This document shows, piece after piece, positions 23,619-32,489 of a stretch of 32,489 nt of DNA. Positions within the stretch are counted from its first letter, which is position 1. Each line of letters opens with the position of its first letter. The notes beneath the pieces are model-generated. The model did not search any database and was not told the origin of the DNA. It saw only the letters and a program-made list of their open reading frames with translations. The translations under genes and the position numbers were made by a program. The DNA is taken from assembly GCA_944392945.1 (NCBI GenBank), contig CALXYJ010000019.1, forward strand, positions 1 through 32,489, read 5' to 3'. The stretch comes from an uncultured Clostridia bacterium (GTDB lineage Bacteria > Bacillota > Clostridia > TANB77 > CAG-508).

Positions 23619-25583
23619 ATGCAAGGTGAAAATAAATTTATAGAGGGAATTTTCAGAAGACATGAAAAAGGTTTTGGTTTTGTTATAATAGAAGGACAAG
23701 AAGATGATATTTATATTGCAAAAGAAGATACAAAAGATGCTTTTAGTGGAGATAGAGTATTAGTAAAATTAAGAAATAAATCAACTGGAGCAAGACAAGA
23801 GGGTATCATTTTAAAAGTAATAGATCATAAGAAAGATACATTGGTTGGAACTTTCCAAAAAAATAAAAATTTTGGTTTTGTAATTCCTGATGATAAAAAA
23901 TTATGTAGAGATATTTTTATTTCTAAAAAAAATTTTGGTAAAGCAAGAAATAATCATAAAGTATTAGTTCAAATTATTAAATATCCGCAAAAGGGAAAAA
24001 AGGCAGAAGGCAAAATATTAGAAGTAATAGGAAATGTAAATGAAGCTGGAATAGATATGTTATCATTAATTAAAGATTATGAATTACCATATAGATTCCC
24101 AAAGGATGTTGTAAAAGAAGCTCAAAAATTCGGAGATAAAATAGATATAAGAGATATTAAAAACAGAGTGGATTTACGTGGAAAATATGATATTTTTACA
24201 ATTGATGGTGAAGATGCAAAAGACTTAGATGATGCCGTATGCGTACAAAAATTAGATAATGGAAATTATAAATTGGATGTTCATATAGCAGATGTAAGTA
24301 ATTATGTTCAAGAAAATACATTATTAGATAAAGAAGCTTTATTAAGAGGAACAAGTATTTATATGCTAAATAGAGTTATTCCAATGCTACCTAGAGAGCT
24401 TTCAAATGGAATATGTAGTTTAAATGAAGGGCAGGACAGGTTTACATTATCTGTTAGTATGGAAATAGATAGTAAAGGAAAAGTTATTTCTAGTGAAGTA
24501 TATAAAGCTATTATAAATGTTACAAAGAGAATGTCATATAAAGATGTACAAGCAATATTGGACAATTCAAATGAAGAAATAGTAAATAAATATAAAGAAT
24601 ATATAACAGACTTTAAATTAATGGAAGAATTAGCTTTAATATTAAAGAATAAAAGACTAGTAAAAGGATATTTAAATTTAGACATTCCAGAAAGTAAAAT
24701 AATATTGGATCAAGATGGTTATGCTATAGATGTACAAAAATATGAAACTAGTTTTTCAAATGAGATTATTGAACAATTTATGTTAATTGCTAATGAAACA
24801 ATCGCAGAAAAATTTTATTGGCTTAGAGCACCATTTATATATAGAGTTCATGAAGAACCAGATATCGAAAAAGTAAATGAATTAAATAAATTATTATTTA
24901 ATTTTGGATATAAAATTCACATAAAAGAAGGAAAAATATATCCAGCAGAATTTTCTAAGATTTTAAAAGAAGTGGAAGGAAAACCAGAGGAGAAAATAAT
25001 CTCTAATATGATTTTAAGGACTTTAAAAGTAGCAGTATATGATTCAGAAAATAAAGGACATTTTGGAATAGCAAGTAAATATTATTGTCATTTTACATCA
25101 CCAATACGAAGATATCCAGATTTATTTATTCATAGAATAATTTCTAAATATTTAGCAAATAATTACACAATGCCAGAAAAGCAAATAGAATTTTATAAAA
25201 AAGTAGCAGAAAATGATGCAAAACAATCATCAGATAGAGAAAAAATAGCAACACAAGTAGAAAGAGATAGTATAGATATAAAGAAAGCCGAATATATGAG
25301 TAAAAAAATCGGGGAACAATATGATGGAATCATTTCTGGAGTAACACAATTTGGCATTTTTGTTGAGTTAGAAAATACAGTAGAAGGCTTAATTAGATTT
25401 GAAAATTTAGGTGATGAGTACTATGAATATGATCCAGATCATAAAATATTAATAGGAGAAAAAACAAAAGAAACATTTAAGATAGGTGATAAAATCAAGA
25501 TAGAAGTAGTTGATGCAAATAAACAGGAAAAGAAAATAACTTTTAAACGAATAGTAGATTTTGAAGAAGCTGAGCAAAATTAA
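23619..25583 (+). CDS. rnr: ribonuclease R
   Basis: This 654-aa 3'-to-5' exoribonuclease degrades structured RNA. Two N-terminal cold-shock-like domains (about residues 1-140, GIFRRHEKGFGFV and GTFQKNKNFGFV) precede the RNB catalytic domain with the metal-binding TIDGEDAKDLDDAV (about 196-209), RGTSIYMLNRVIPMLP and FTSPIRRYPDLFIHR (about 492-506). A C-terminal S1 domain (GVTQFGIFVELENTVEGLI, about 570-588) ends the chain. It is a little shorter than E. coli RNase R and lacks the long basic tail. smpB, often next, is absent. Confidence 0.95.
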   Translation: MQGENKFIEGIFRRHEKGFGFVIIEGQEDDIYIAKEDTKDAFSGDRVLVKLRNKSTGARQEGIILKVIDHKKDTLVGTFQKNKNFGFVIPDDKKLCRDIFISKKNFGKARNNHKVLVQIIKYPQKGKKAEGKILEVIGNVNEAGIDMLSLIKDYELPYRFPKDVVKEAQKFGDKIDIRDIKNRVDLRGKYDIFTIDGEDAKDLDDAVCVQKLDNGNYKLDVHIADVSNYVQENTLLDKEALLRGTSIYMLNRVIPMLPRELSNGICSLNEGQDRFTLSVSMEIDSKGKVISSEVYKAIINVTKRMSYKDVQAILDNSNEEIVNKYKEYITDFKLMEELALILKNKRLVKGYLNLDIPESKIILDQDGYAIDVQKYETSFSNEIIEQFMLIANETIAEKFYWLRAPFIYRVHEEPDIEKVNELNKLLFNFGYKIHIKEGKIYPAEFSKILKEVEGKPEEKIISNMILRTLKVAVYDSENKGHFGIASKYYCHFTSPIRRYPDLFIHRIISKYLANNYTMPEKQIEFYKKVAENDAKQSSDREKIATQVERDSIDIKKAEYMSKKIGEQYDGIISGVTQFGIFVELENTVEGLIRFENLGDEYYEYDPDHKILIGEKTKETFKIGDKIKIEVVDANKQEKKITFKRIVDFEEAEQN

Positions 25584-25600
25584 ATTAATATATTTAATAA

Positions 25601-25642
25601 AAAATCGTAGATAGAAATTTGAATTCTAATCTACGGTTTTTT
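25601..25642. terminator. bidirectional terminator between rnr and the ger operon
   Basis: Stem CGTAGAT (25606-25612) with ATCTACG (25629-25635), A-run on the left and T-run on the right, so it can end both converging operons. Confidence 0.75.
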
Positions 25643-25656
25643 TAAATTGTGCATTA

Positions 25657-25821
25657 TTATCTAAAATAGCTAATAAAAGGTGCAAAAACTAGAACAATAA
25701 ATGCCATAATAATAATTACTATACCAGCACCTTTATTATTATTTACTTTGATTTCATAAATAGCATAATTAACTGTTTTTAAAAAAATAATAATTGAAAA
25801 TATTAAAATAATAACAAACAT
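25657..25821 (-). CDS. small two-helix protein, possible germinant-receptor D subunit
   Basis: The 54-aa protein MFVIILIFS... to SYFR has two hydrophobic segments (about residues 1-17 and 33-52) joined by a short polar loop with NNNKG. It begins 9 bases after the gerC stop, with GGAG upstream, and ends before the shared terminator, so it is the fourth gene of the ger operon. Known Bacillus D-subunit genes are also small, encode two helices and follow A-B-C; those are about 70-80 aa, so this would be a short version (inference from place and layout). Confidence 0.6.
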   Translation of the reverse strand: MFVIILIFSIIIFLKTVNYAIYEIKVNNNKGAGIVIIIMAFIVLVFAPFISYFR

Positions 25822-25830
25822 ATTAAACTC

Positions 25831-27069
25831 CTAACTTGAAAGTAAAAAACTAGATTTAATATTTGTTGAAACTGTAGTGTCAAAAAAAGTATTTTTATAA
25901 TTTGCAGACCAATTGTAATTGCTCCATTCTATATCATTTTTAAAGTGTTTAATTAAATATTTCCCGATTTCATCAATATCCGCCTCAAATACTTTTGCTG
26001 TTTTATATTGATAATTAAGAATAGCATTTTCTAAATAAGAATTTATTAAATTTTCTAATTCATCAATTCTTTCAGGAGTAAGACTTTCTGAACTTTTATC
26101 AACAGACAGTATACGAGCATTTAGAAAAATTTTTGATTTTACATATGGTGCACCATTTACTAATTGAGCGTCTATTTTTGTATCTTTATGATAATATAAA
26201 GCAATATCTATTGAAGAATTTTCTTTGTATGGATTATCAATAGATATAATACTAGATTCAAATTGATTAGTTAATATTAAATGTAATAGACTTTCTAAAG
26301 CTGTTAATTCTCCAACTAATTTATCTTGTTTAAAAACAGCAACTCCAAGATTTTCGCTTTTTCTTTCGTAAGAAATTAATGGATTTTGACCAGCTACTAT
26401 ATTAAATTCTTCTTCTGGATCAATAGATTCATCAGAAGATGTAAAATTAAGCTTATTACCATTACCTAATATAGCAACAGGATCACTATAGTTTGAGCTT
26501 AAAGAATTAAAAAAACTAGAAATTGTAGCATTTACTATATGCCCAGTATATTCGTTAGAATATGGTGTTAGTTCATAATATTTAGCGACTAAATTTTCTA
26601 ATTCAGGTTTTGAATTTGTAATATACTCTTTAGCAGAGGATTTGGAAATGATTATATTACAATCAGGTCTTATTTCTACTTGATTAGATAATGTGTATAT
26701 TTCTAATCCAATTCCTTTATTTGCAATTGCTTCGGAAAAGATAATAACTTTACAATGAGATAAGTTTATTTCTTTACTTATATAACTATTAAGTAAATTA
26801 ATTCCACTATTAATAGAAGAACATTCAACGCTATTTATAATAGTAGGGGCTGCTTCTCCTGATGTAGAAGTACTATCTGAACTATTGGGAAAGGTAAGTT
26901 GAACTGTAAGTTCTAAATTATTATCTTGTTCTAAATCTATTCCTAGAGCTACTACATAAGCTAAATCATCAATACTTTGAATACTATAGCATCCAGAAAG
27001 AGAAAAGATGAGAACAGAAATAATACAAAAAACGAGAAAATAAAGTAAAAATTTACGTAGTTTTTTCAT
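25831..27069 (-). CDS. gerC: spore germinant receptor lipoprotein GerC
   Basis: This 412-aa lipoprotein is the C subunit of a GerA-type receptor in the spore inner membrane. A signal peptide ends in lipobox LSGC with lipidated Cys27, followed by DDLAYVVALGIDLEQ, typical of the Ger(x)C family, and the C-terminal three-domain body. ATG 27069 is used, behind GAGGTG; an in-frame GTG at 27078 overlaps that site. The start lies inside the end of gerB (17-base overlap). Confidence 0.92.
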   Translation of the reverse strand: MKKLRKFLLYFLVFCIISVLIFSLSGCYSIQSIDDLAYVVALGIDLEQDNNLELTVQLTFPNSSDSTSTSGEAAPTIINSVECSSINSGINLLNSYISKEINLSHCKVIIFSEAIANKGIGLEIYTLSNQVEIRPDCNIIISKSSAKEYITNSKPELENLVAKYYELTPYSNEYTGHIVNATISSFFNSLSSNYSDPVAILGNGNKLNFTSSDESIDPEEEFNIVAGQNPLISYERKSENLGVAVFKQDKLVGELTALESLLHLILTNQFESSIISIDNPYKENSSIDIALYYHKDTKIDAQLVNGAPYVKSKIFLNARILSVDKSSESLTPERIDELENLINSYLENAILNYQYKTAKVFEADIDEIGKYLIKHFKNDIEWSNYNWSANYKNTFFDTTVSTNIKSSFLLSS

Positions 27070-28159
27070 TTTTTCCACCTCGCAATCTTTTCTTTATATT
27101 GGCAAAAATTAAAACTAAAGGACAATAAGCAAATAATAAAATAAAGACAACATATTTAAAAATATTAATCTCAATAAAGTTTAATTGTGATAAATTACTT
27201 GGAATTAAACTAATTAAATATATAATTCCAGAAAAGCAATAAATTACACCATTATTATCTACAATATTTGAGATTTTTTTAAATATATTTAATGAAAGAG
27301 ATACTGCTATACATAAATAGCTTATAACTGCTATTGTCCAAACAAGTAAAAATATTGCATCAAGTCTTTGGAAGAATCTTCCGAATTCAATATATCTAGT
27401 AGCAAGATACAGCGCCATTATTTCTTCACTATTTCTAATGAACGGAAATAATGATAAAAAGGAAATTATACTAAAAAAGAATAATATTACAGATAAAATT
27501 GTGGATATTCTAGCAATCTTTCTAAAATTTTTATCATCCTTTAACAAAGGAGGGAGAAAATATATTATAGAGATACTAGAAAAAGCAAACATATTACTAA
27601 GTCCGGTAATAAAAGTTGATTTTATCCCACTTCCTAAAATAGGAAATAAGCCATAGAAATCATAATTTTTTATATTAGCAAGAAATACAAATATTATGCA
27701 AAATAATATTACAGGTAGTATTAGTAAATTAACTTTAGAAATAGATTTAAAACCTAATTTATTACCAAAAGTAATAGCAAAAATAAATATTAAGACTATT
27801 ACTATTATAGGAAGTTTATCTAAATATATTATTTTTAAATTTTCGGAAAAACTTCTAAGTAAAATACTTGTAAAAACAATATAGTAAGTAATAAATAATA
27901 TTCCAGTTAAAATTTTTAAAAATTTTCCACCAAGATATTGTGAGATATCTAGAACATCTTGACCTGAAAAATGTTTATATAAAAATAAAAGTAATTGTAT
28001 AAATAAAAGTAATATTATACCAATAAATAAAATATTAAGAGCAGATGCAGAACCAGTATTAGAAATTATACTTTTAGAAAAATTTAGTATGATATGGTTT
28101 ATAATTATTATTAAAACTAATCCGATAGCTTCTAGATTACTTAATTTAATATTATTCAT
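27053..28159 (-). CDS. gerB: spore germinant receptor permease GerB
   Basis: This 368-aa integral membrane protein belongs to the endospore germination permease family (amino-acid/polyamine/organocation fold). About ten helices are visible. It starts MNNIKLSNLEAIGLVL and includes YLGGKFLKILTG and GLFPILGSGIK, common in this family. It is the B subunit, the likely germinant-binding part. It overlaps gerA by 8 bases and gerC by 17, so all three are translationally coupled. Confidence 0.92.
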   Translation of the reverse strand: MNNIKLSNLEAIGLVLIIIINHIILNFSKSIISNTGSASALNILFIGIILLLFIQLLLFLYKHFSGQDVLDISQYLGGKFLKILTGILFITYYIVFTSILLRSFSENLKIIYLDKLPIIVIVLIFIFAITFGNKLGFKSISKVNLLILPVILFCIIFVFLANIKNYDFYGLFPILGSGIKSTFITGLSNMFAFSSISIIYFLPPLLKDDKNFRKIARISTILSVILFFFSIISFLSLFPFIRNSEEIMALYLATRYIEFGRFFQRLDAIFLLVWTIAVISYLCIAVSLSLNIFKKISNIVDNNGVIYCFSGIIYLISLIPSNLSQLNFIEINIFKYVVFILLFAYCPLVLIFANIKKRLRGGKNEKTT

Positions 28160-29834
28160 TATGGTGCCTCCATTTCATACTTATTTTACTTTGTGCTTGT
28201 TCTTTTTTGGGATGTAAATAATTATGTCTAAATTCTTGCATCCATGTAGGCATAACAAAAAAATTATTAGATTTTTTATTAAAATTAATTGTATCATTTG
28301 GGTTTAGGTATGGAACGCCAAAAGATTTTATACTACAAAGAATACATAGATAGATATATAGACCAATTGCAATACCTAAGAATCCTGCAATATATGCTAA
28401 AATTGTAAATAAAAATCTAGTAATACGTAAATGAAAACCAAAAGAAAAATCTGGAATAGCAAAAGATGCAATACCAGTAATCGCAACAATTATTATTAGA
28501 AATGGACTAACAATACTTGCACTTACAGCAGCTTGACCTAAAACTAATGCACCAACAATACCAATTGTAGGACCCAATGGCGAAGGAACTCTAAGTCCAG
28601 CTTCTCTAATTAGTTCAAAAGAAATTTCCATTACAAACAATTCAAAAATAATTGGAAATGGAACATTTTCTCTTGAAGCCCATAAAGAAAATAATAATTC
28701 TGTTGGCAGTAACTCCTGGTGAAAATCGACAATAGCAATGTATATACTAGGTAGTAAAAGAGTAATTGCCATAGCGAGAAACCTTAAGAATTTAAGAAAA
28801 TTTGCAAAAATAGGTTTTAAATTAGTATCTTCTGGTGAAGAAATAAAATCTACTATTGTTGCAGGTAAAATAATGCAATAGGGATTTCCATTTACTAGAA
28901 TAACAACTCTTCCAGCATATAGATTTTTGGCAGCTTTATCCGGTCTTTCAGTAGATAAAACTTGAGGAATATTATATTTATTATCTTCGCAAAGTAATTG
29001 TTCAAGTTGTCCAGTTGATAAAAGAGAATCAATTTCTAAATTATTTAAACGATATCTAACTTCTGAGACTAAATCAGAATTTGCAATATTTTTTAAATAA
29101 CATATTGCACATGGAGTTTTACTTAACTTACCAATAGAAACATTTTCGATGATTAAATTTTCTGTATTAGTTGCACGACGTAACATAGATGTATTTACAC
29201 GTATGGACTCTACAAAAGCTTCTTGAGGCCCTTTTATAATGATTTCATTATTAGGTGAACTTATACTTCTTTGTTTAAATCCTTTTACATCTAAGTTAAA
29301 TGCTATTGAAAGAGTATCTACAAATAATACACAGTTTCCCATATTTATAGCTGAAAAAATATTACTAAAGCTTGTTTCTTTTACAAGAGAATTTTGAGGT
29401 AATAGGGAATTTTCTATTTCTACGGCTAAATTATTAGAATCTTTTTTTATAACTACTTTTTTTCCTTTATTATATGTTTTTAAACTTTGAGTTTTATAAG
29501 TATTAGCCTTGTTACGCAACATTAATGGCTTTAAAATAAATTGATTAATTAAATTTGAATCAGACATACCATCAATGTAAATAATAAAAGCAGAATATGG
29601 AGTATTATTGGATTTTAACTTAAAATTTCTAATTATAATATCACTATTTATTAAAGTATTATATCTACTATCAATAATTTTTTTATTTTCCTTTAAATTT
29701 GTAGAAACATTTTCGTCAGATTCATAAGTTATATTTTTGGATGTAGAGTTATTTAGCGTAAAATCATAAGAATCTTTTGGTGCAGAATATGTTATTAAAT
29801 TAGAAAGTGATTTTTTTAAACGTGAAAAATTCAT
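28152..29834 (-). CDS. gerA: spore germinant receptor subunit GerA
   Basis: This 560-aa protein is the A subunit. A long cytoplasmic N-terminal domain (to about residue 340) contains STERPDKAAKNLYAGRVVIL, and the membrane part has PFPIIFELFVMEISFELIREAG and PSPLGPTIGIVGALVLGQAA, hallmarks of the GerA family. About five helices end with a basic C-terminal tail. Start 29834 has AGGAGA. It opens the A-B-C-small-gene operon. Such operons usually use the forespore sigma-G; I found no clear sigma-A promoter and only a weak sigma-G-like match, so no promoter is annotated. The germinant is unknown. Confidence 0.93.
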   Translation of the reverse strand: MNFSRLKKSLSNLITYSAPKDSYDFTLNNSTSKNITYESDENVSTNLKENKKIIDSRYNTLINSDIIIRNFKLKSNNTPYSAFIIYIDGMSDSNLINQFILKPLMLRNKANTYKTQSLKTYNKGKKVVIKKDSNNLAVEIENSLLPQNSLVKETSFSNIFSAINMGNCVLFVDTLSIAFNLDVKGFKQRSISSPNNEIIIKGPQEAFVESIRVNTSMLRRATNTENLIIENVSIGKLSKTPCAICYLKNIANSDLVSEVRYRLNNLEIDSLLSTGQLEQLLCEDNKYNIPQVLSTERPDKAAKNLYAGRVVILVNGNPYCIILPATIVDFISSPEDTNLKPIFANFLKFLRFLAMAITLLLPSIYIAIVDFHQELLPTELLFSLWASRENVPFPIIFELFVMEISFELIREAGLRVPSPLGPTIGIVGALVLGQAAVSASIVSPFLIIIVAITGIASFAIPDFSFGFHLRITRFLFTILAYIAGFLGIAIGLYIYLCILCSIKSFGVPYLNPNDTINFNKKSNNFFVMPTWMQEFRHNYLHPKKEQAQSKISMKWRHHNE

Positions 29835-29958
29835 ATAAATCTCCTATAAAATAAATGATTTGCCAAATTATAATAATTACAATTATTAATTTCCAATTAA
29901 TTAAAAAATATGTACATTTTTCAAAAAAATACTATATACAATTAAACATGAAAAATGA

Positions 29959-30004
29959 TATAATTAAATAGAGCTAAAACATTCTCCGGTTAGGAGGATG
30001 TTTT
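29959..30004 (+). promoter_or_regulatory. extended -10 promoter and 5'-end hairpin
   Basis: TATAAT (29959-29964) with a TGA extension gives a start near 29971. A 12-bp stem (29976-29987 with 29993-30004, one G-T pair, loop GGTTA) would sit at the very 5' end of the mRNA. It may stabilise the transcript or act as a weak attenuator; the T-run is only four long. 29835-29958 otherwise shows only AT-rich spacer. Confidence 0.5.
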
Positions 30005-30045
30005 GTAGTAAGATAAAAAATAGATATAAAAATTAGGAGAATTTT

Positions 30046-31176
30046 ATGAAAAATAATATTTTATCTTTTTTATTAATAATATTAATATTGGGAATAATTG
30101 GTGGAATGGTTTATTTCTTTGCTCAATATATGGGAATAGATACAGCAAATATTATTTCATTAGTAGTAGGAACTAATGAAGTAAGTAACGAAACTATAAA
30201 GCCAATAGAACCAACAGCAGGAACATCTAATACTTTATTATCCTCACAAGTGGAACAAATACAACAGAATACACAAACTACAGAAGTTCAGCCAACAACA
30301 ACATCTGGAAAATATAAATATTATTTTAATCAATTAGATGCAAATGCAAAGACAATATATTCTGCTGTTGAATCTAATATAGAGAATTTAAAGACAGGAA
30401 CTGCAGAGATTGATTTTGGAGAAGAATTTAATAGTTTACTAAATAGTGATCAAGGAAAAGAAAAGTTAAATGTAGCATATCAAGCAGCATTAGACGCTTT
30501 TACATTGGATTATCCAGAGGTATTTTATATAGATGTAACTAAGATGGTATTAATGATATATTCTAAAACTAATATTTTAGGTACAAAATATACAGTAAAA
30601 ATAGAACCTGCTAATGATGGAAGTTATTTAATAAGAGGATTTAATTCTAAAAGTGATGTTGATAATGCTTTAAATTCACTAGAAAATATAAAAAATGATA
30701 TTGTAAATCAAGTTGCAAATGATGACAAATATACAAAAATTAAAAAAATTCATGATTTTTTAGTAGATTATATAGAATATGATACTTCTATGGAGAGACT
30801 AAATACAAGGAATATATATGGAGCATTAGTGGAGAAAAGTGTTGTATGTGAAGGTTATGCAGAGGCATTTAAATATTTAATGGATGCAGTGGAAATTCCA
30901 TGTGTAGAAATAGTAGGAACAGGTACTAATTCTGTTGGCCAGACAGAGTCACATGCTTGGAACTATGTATTATTGCACAATATGTGGTATGCAGTAGATG
31001 TTACATGGGATGATCCAACAATTATTGGAAATGGAACAATTCCAATAACAACGAAAACAAGATATTTTTTAAAGGGTGCTACTGAATTTAATAAAACACA
31101 TTTTTTAAATGGTCAAGTCTCAGAAGGTGGAATTGTATTTACTTATCCTGATTTAAGTACTACAGATTATGAATAA
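30046..31176 (+). CDS. transglutaminase-like protein, membrane anchored
   Basis: This 376-aa protein has an N-terminal helix (about residues 5-27) as a signal anchor, a Thr/Gln-rich linker to about 90, and a C-terminal transglutaminase/protease-like domain. The catalytic triad is visible: Cys in VVCEGYAEAF (about 268), His in ESHAWNYV (about 304) and Asp in YAVDVTWDDP (about 319). Similar bacterial proteins act outside the membrane on peptides or proteins, often in cell-wall or spore functions; the substrate here is unknown. It has AGGAGA before ATG 30046 and is monocistronic. Confidence 0.85.
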   Translation: MKNNILSFLLIILILGIIGGMVYFFAQYMGIDTANIISLVVGTNEVSNETIKPIEPTAGTSNTLLSSQVEQIQQNTQTTEVQPTTTSGKYKYYFNQLDANAKTIYSAVESNIENLKTGTAEIDFGEEFNSLLNSDQGKEKLNVAYQAALDAFTLDYPEVFYIDVTKMVLMIYSKTNILGTKYTVKIEPANDGSYLIRGFNSKSDVDNALNSLENIKNDIVNQVANDDKYTKIKKIHDFLVDYIEYDTSMERLNTRNIYGALVEKSVVCEGYAEAFKYLMDAVEIPCVEIVGTGTNSVGQTESHAWNYVLLHNMWYAVDVTWDDPTIIGNGTIPITTKTRYFLKGATEFNKTHFLNGQVSEGGIVFTYPDLSTTDYE

Positions 31177-31178
31177 AA

Positions 31179-31223
31179 AAATTTCCCTCTATTTTCATAA
31201 TATGAATTATAGGGGGAATTTTT
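31179..31223 (+). terminator. terminator after the transglutaminase-like gene
   Basis: Arms AAATTTCCCTCTAT (31179-31192) and ATAGGGGGAATTT (31209-31221) pair with one bulge, with an inner TTCATA/TATGAA stem (31194-31199, 31201-31206), and end in a T5 tract. Confidence 0.75.
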
Positions 31224-31257
31224 ATGTGTTGTATATCAAAAAACTAATTTACATAAT

Positions 31258-31286
31258 TTGACTTTAAATCTATATTATGGTACAAT
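31258..31286 (+). promoter_or_regulatory. promoter of the right-end foreign-looking gene
   Basis: TTGACT (31258-31263) and TACAAT (31281-31286), 17-base spacer, TGG extension. Confidence 0.7.
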
Positions 31287-31339
31287 AGATATGTAACTTT
31301 GTAGACAAAGCAAAAGGCGTAATGCCGGGAGGAAGAGCT

Positions 31340-32332
31340 ATGATTAAGCTAATTAAAAAATTGCAACTGTGGTTAAGTCTTGTCATTAATCTGCGGACCG
31401 TTTTTTGGAAAAGAAATGTGTACAAAAAAGACAAGGATGTAGCGTATCCGGCCTTCAGTATTTATCGAAGAAGGGATGGAAAATGTGCATTGGTTCATCA
31501 CTTAGAAATTATTGCTATCTCTAAGTGGGAAGAAGTACAAGGAATATTAATTCCACAAGAACCAATATGGCTTGTATGTACAGGTGAGCATACATATGAA
31601 CTTAGCCTAAAATCATGCCGAGAAATCAAGGAATTAGAAGGATTCTTTTTACTTGATTTTGAAACTGACAATGTAGCGACTTTTTCAAATGAAGAAGAAT
31701 TTATAGCATATAATTACAAAATTAGAAAAATTCTACTTCAAGCTAAAGGAAAATATCACAAAATAGATGGACAACGTGGTATTGAATATGGCATTTTGGA
31801 AACATATGATCATTATAAAAAAATGATTTTTAAGCATCCAATGGCAAATGAACCATATTGGGAGTTGTCAAAAATTAAATTGGAAAAATTCCCTTTGATA
31901 ACAGATTCACCACGGTTTAATGGTAACAAGGTCATCCGTATATATCATGACCAAGTTAAGATTGAACGTGACTATGTTCACCTAGAGCATTTCTCGAAAT
32001 CACCAATATACGAATATATTGCAGAGACAGTAGATGGACGAAAAGTGCTTGTAGGAATCGTGAAAGACGAAATATGCGAACTGCCATTAAAAGGTGAATT
32101 ATCGCCAATAAAAATTAAGCAGAACACAGATTATTTTATGCTCAAAGATGGTGAAAACATAAAAATCTGCAAGTTTGGTGACAGATGCCTTACTACTCAA
32201 AAAGAATATCATGCACGGAAAATTCTTTTTGAGGAAGGATATTTTGATTTTCAAAAGGGAATCTTTATTATCCCTTTAAGCTTAATGACTAAAGTCTCGG
32301 CGGGTAGTGACGAGGCAGAACTGGAATCATAG
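31340..32332 (+). CDS. unknown protein, 330 aa, foreign-looking
   Basis: I do not recognise this protein. It starts with a basic amphipathic segment (MIKLIKKLQLWLSLVINLR), then looks like a soluble alpha/beta protein with many aromatic and acidic residues; no membrane segment beyond the first 20 residues, no cysteine motif, and no known catalytic signature. ATG 31340 follows GGGAGGA; an earlier in-frame ATG at 31322 lies before that site. Its GC and codon use differ from the host: three in-frame CGG (31394, 31913, 32216), GGC, CTG. It has its own promoter and terminator. Likely acquired; no mobility gene is seen in the window. Confidence 0.6.
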   Translation: MIKLIKKLQLWLSLVINLRTVFWKRNVYKKDKDVAYPAFSIYRRRDGKCALVHHLEIIAISKWEEVQGILIPQEPIWLVCTGEHTYELSLKSCREIKELEGFFLLDFETDNVATFSNEEEFIAYNYKIRKILLQAKGKYHKIDGQRGIEYGILETYDHYKKMIFKHPMANEPYWELSKIKLEKFPLITDSPRFNGNKVIRIYHDQVKIERDYVHLEHFSKSPIYEYIAETVDGRKVLVGIVKDEICELPLKGELSPIKIKQNTDYFMLKDGENIKICKFGDRCLTTQKEYHARKILFEEGYFDFQKGIFIIPLSLMTKVSAGSDEAELES

Positions 32333-32375
32333 TTTCTATTTTTAGAAGGAAAACTGTTTAAAGCCTTCAAAGAAC

Positions 32376-32415
32376 GAGAGAGAGAAGAACACGTCAAGTG
32401 TTAGTCTCTCTCTTT
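32376..32415 (+). terminator. hairpin terminator after the right-end gene
   Basis: AGAGAGAGA (32377-32385) pairs with TCTCTCTCT (32405-32413), then after a 2-base mismatch AACAC (32388-32392) pairs with GTGTT (32398-32402) around loop GTCAA. The T-run is short (TTT). Confidence 0.6.
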
Positions 32416-32426
32416 GTATATAAGAA

Positions 32427-32449
32427 AACCACGTGCTATGCGCGTGGTT
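32427..32449. repeat. GC-rich hairpin at right edge
   Basis: AACCACG (32427-32433) pairs with CGTGGTT (32443-32449), and the inner TGC/GCG can extend the stem to a TAT loop; an A7 run follows at 32451-32457. Such compact hairpins are common at the ends of IS200/IS605-type elements, but no transposase lies inside the window, and a terminator is possible. Confidence 0.45.
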
Positions 32450-32489
32450 CAAAAAAAGCGATAGCAATGTATGAAAAACCTCCAATGAT

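Overview
The window is very AT-rich Firmicutes DNA. It looks like an anaerobic, endospore-forming member of the Clostridia, probably an uncultured gut lineage (inference). The evidence is a complete gerA-type spore-germinant receptor operon, an oxygen-sensitive class III ribonucleotide reductase (NrdD), a clostridial-type sufCBDSU operon, a lipoteichoic-acid-synthase-type sulfatase, a CdaA-type diadenylate cyclase, strong AGGAGG ribosome sites, and sigma-A promoters with TTGACA/TATAAT boxes. I saw no tRNA, rRNA, CRISPR array or transposase gene.

Layout. 1-2044: a structured leader with promoter and terminator, a DUF2798 membrane protein, then a CYTH-domain gene and a YbaK-type editing gene in one operon. 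2087-2388: a 51-aa membrane protein on the minus strand. 2515-6907: low-molecular-weight tyrosine phosphatase, ABC ATPase and a very large coiled-coil FtsX permease. 7007-7594: a foreign-looking gene on the minus strand. 7731-11527: LtaS-like sulfatase, methyltransferase, class-I amidotransferase and FMN reductase in one operon. 11597-14387: a lysine-rich unknown gene converging on nrdD. 14485-15353: a dyad, a TetR regulator and a short promoter-terminator unit. 15427-20521: sufCBDSU. 20552-21235: a second foreign-looking gene on the minus strand (sigma region 4 joined to an RNA polymerase alpha-CTD). 21286-25642: membrane protein, small membrane protein, cdaA, secG, rnr. 25657-29834: gerA-gerB-gerC plus a 54-aa two-helix gene on the minus strand. 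29959-31223: a transglutaminase-like protein. 31258-32489: a third foreign-looking gene and a GC-rich hairpin at the right edge.

The most unusual signal is a codon pattern. By hand scan of about 9,000 codons in the host-like genes, CGG is never used in frame except at two places, 4783-4785 and 10316-10318. Both sit exactly where a conserved gene needs a +1 reading-frame shift. In both cases skipping the C of CGG lets the ribosome read a glycine codon (GGA or GGG) and restores a full-length protein: a 1,070-aa permease and a 234-aa amidotransferase. Outside the host-like genes, CGG is used as ordinary arginine in the three higher-GC, foreign-looking genes and occurs in one doubtful 48-codon frame. 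This suggests that CGG may be an unassigned or hungry codon in the host that supports +1 frameshifting; two C-insertion errors in the assembly are the competing explanation.
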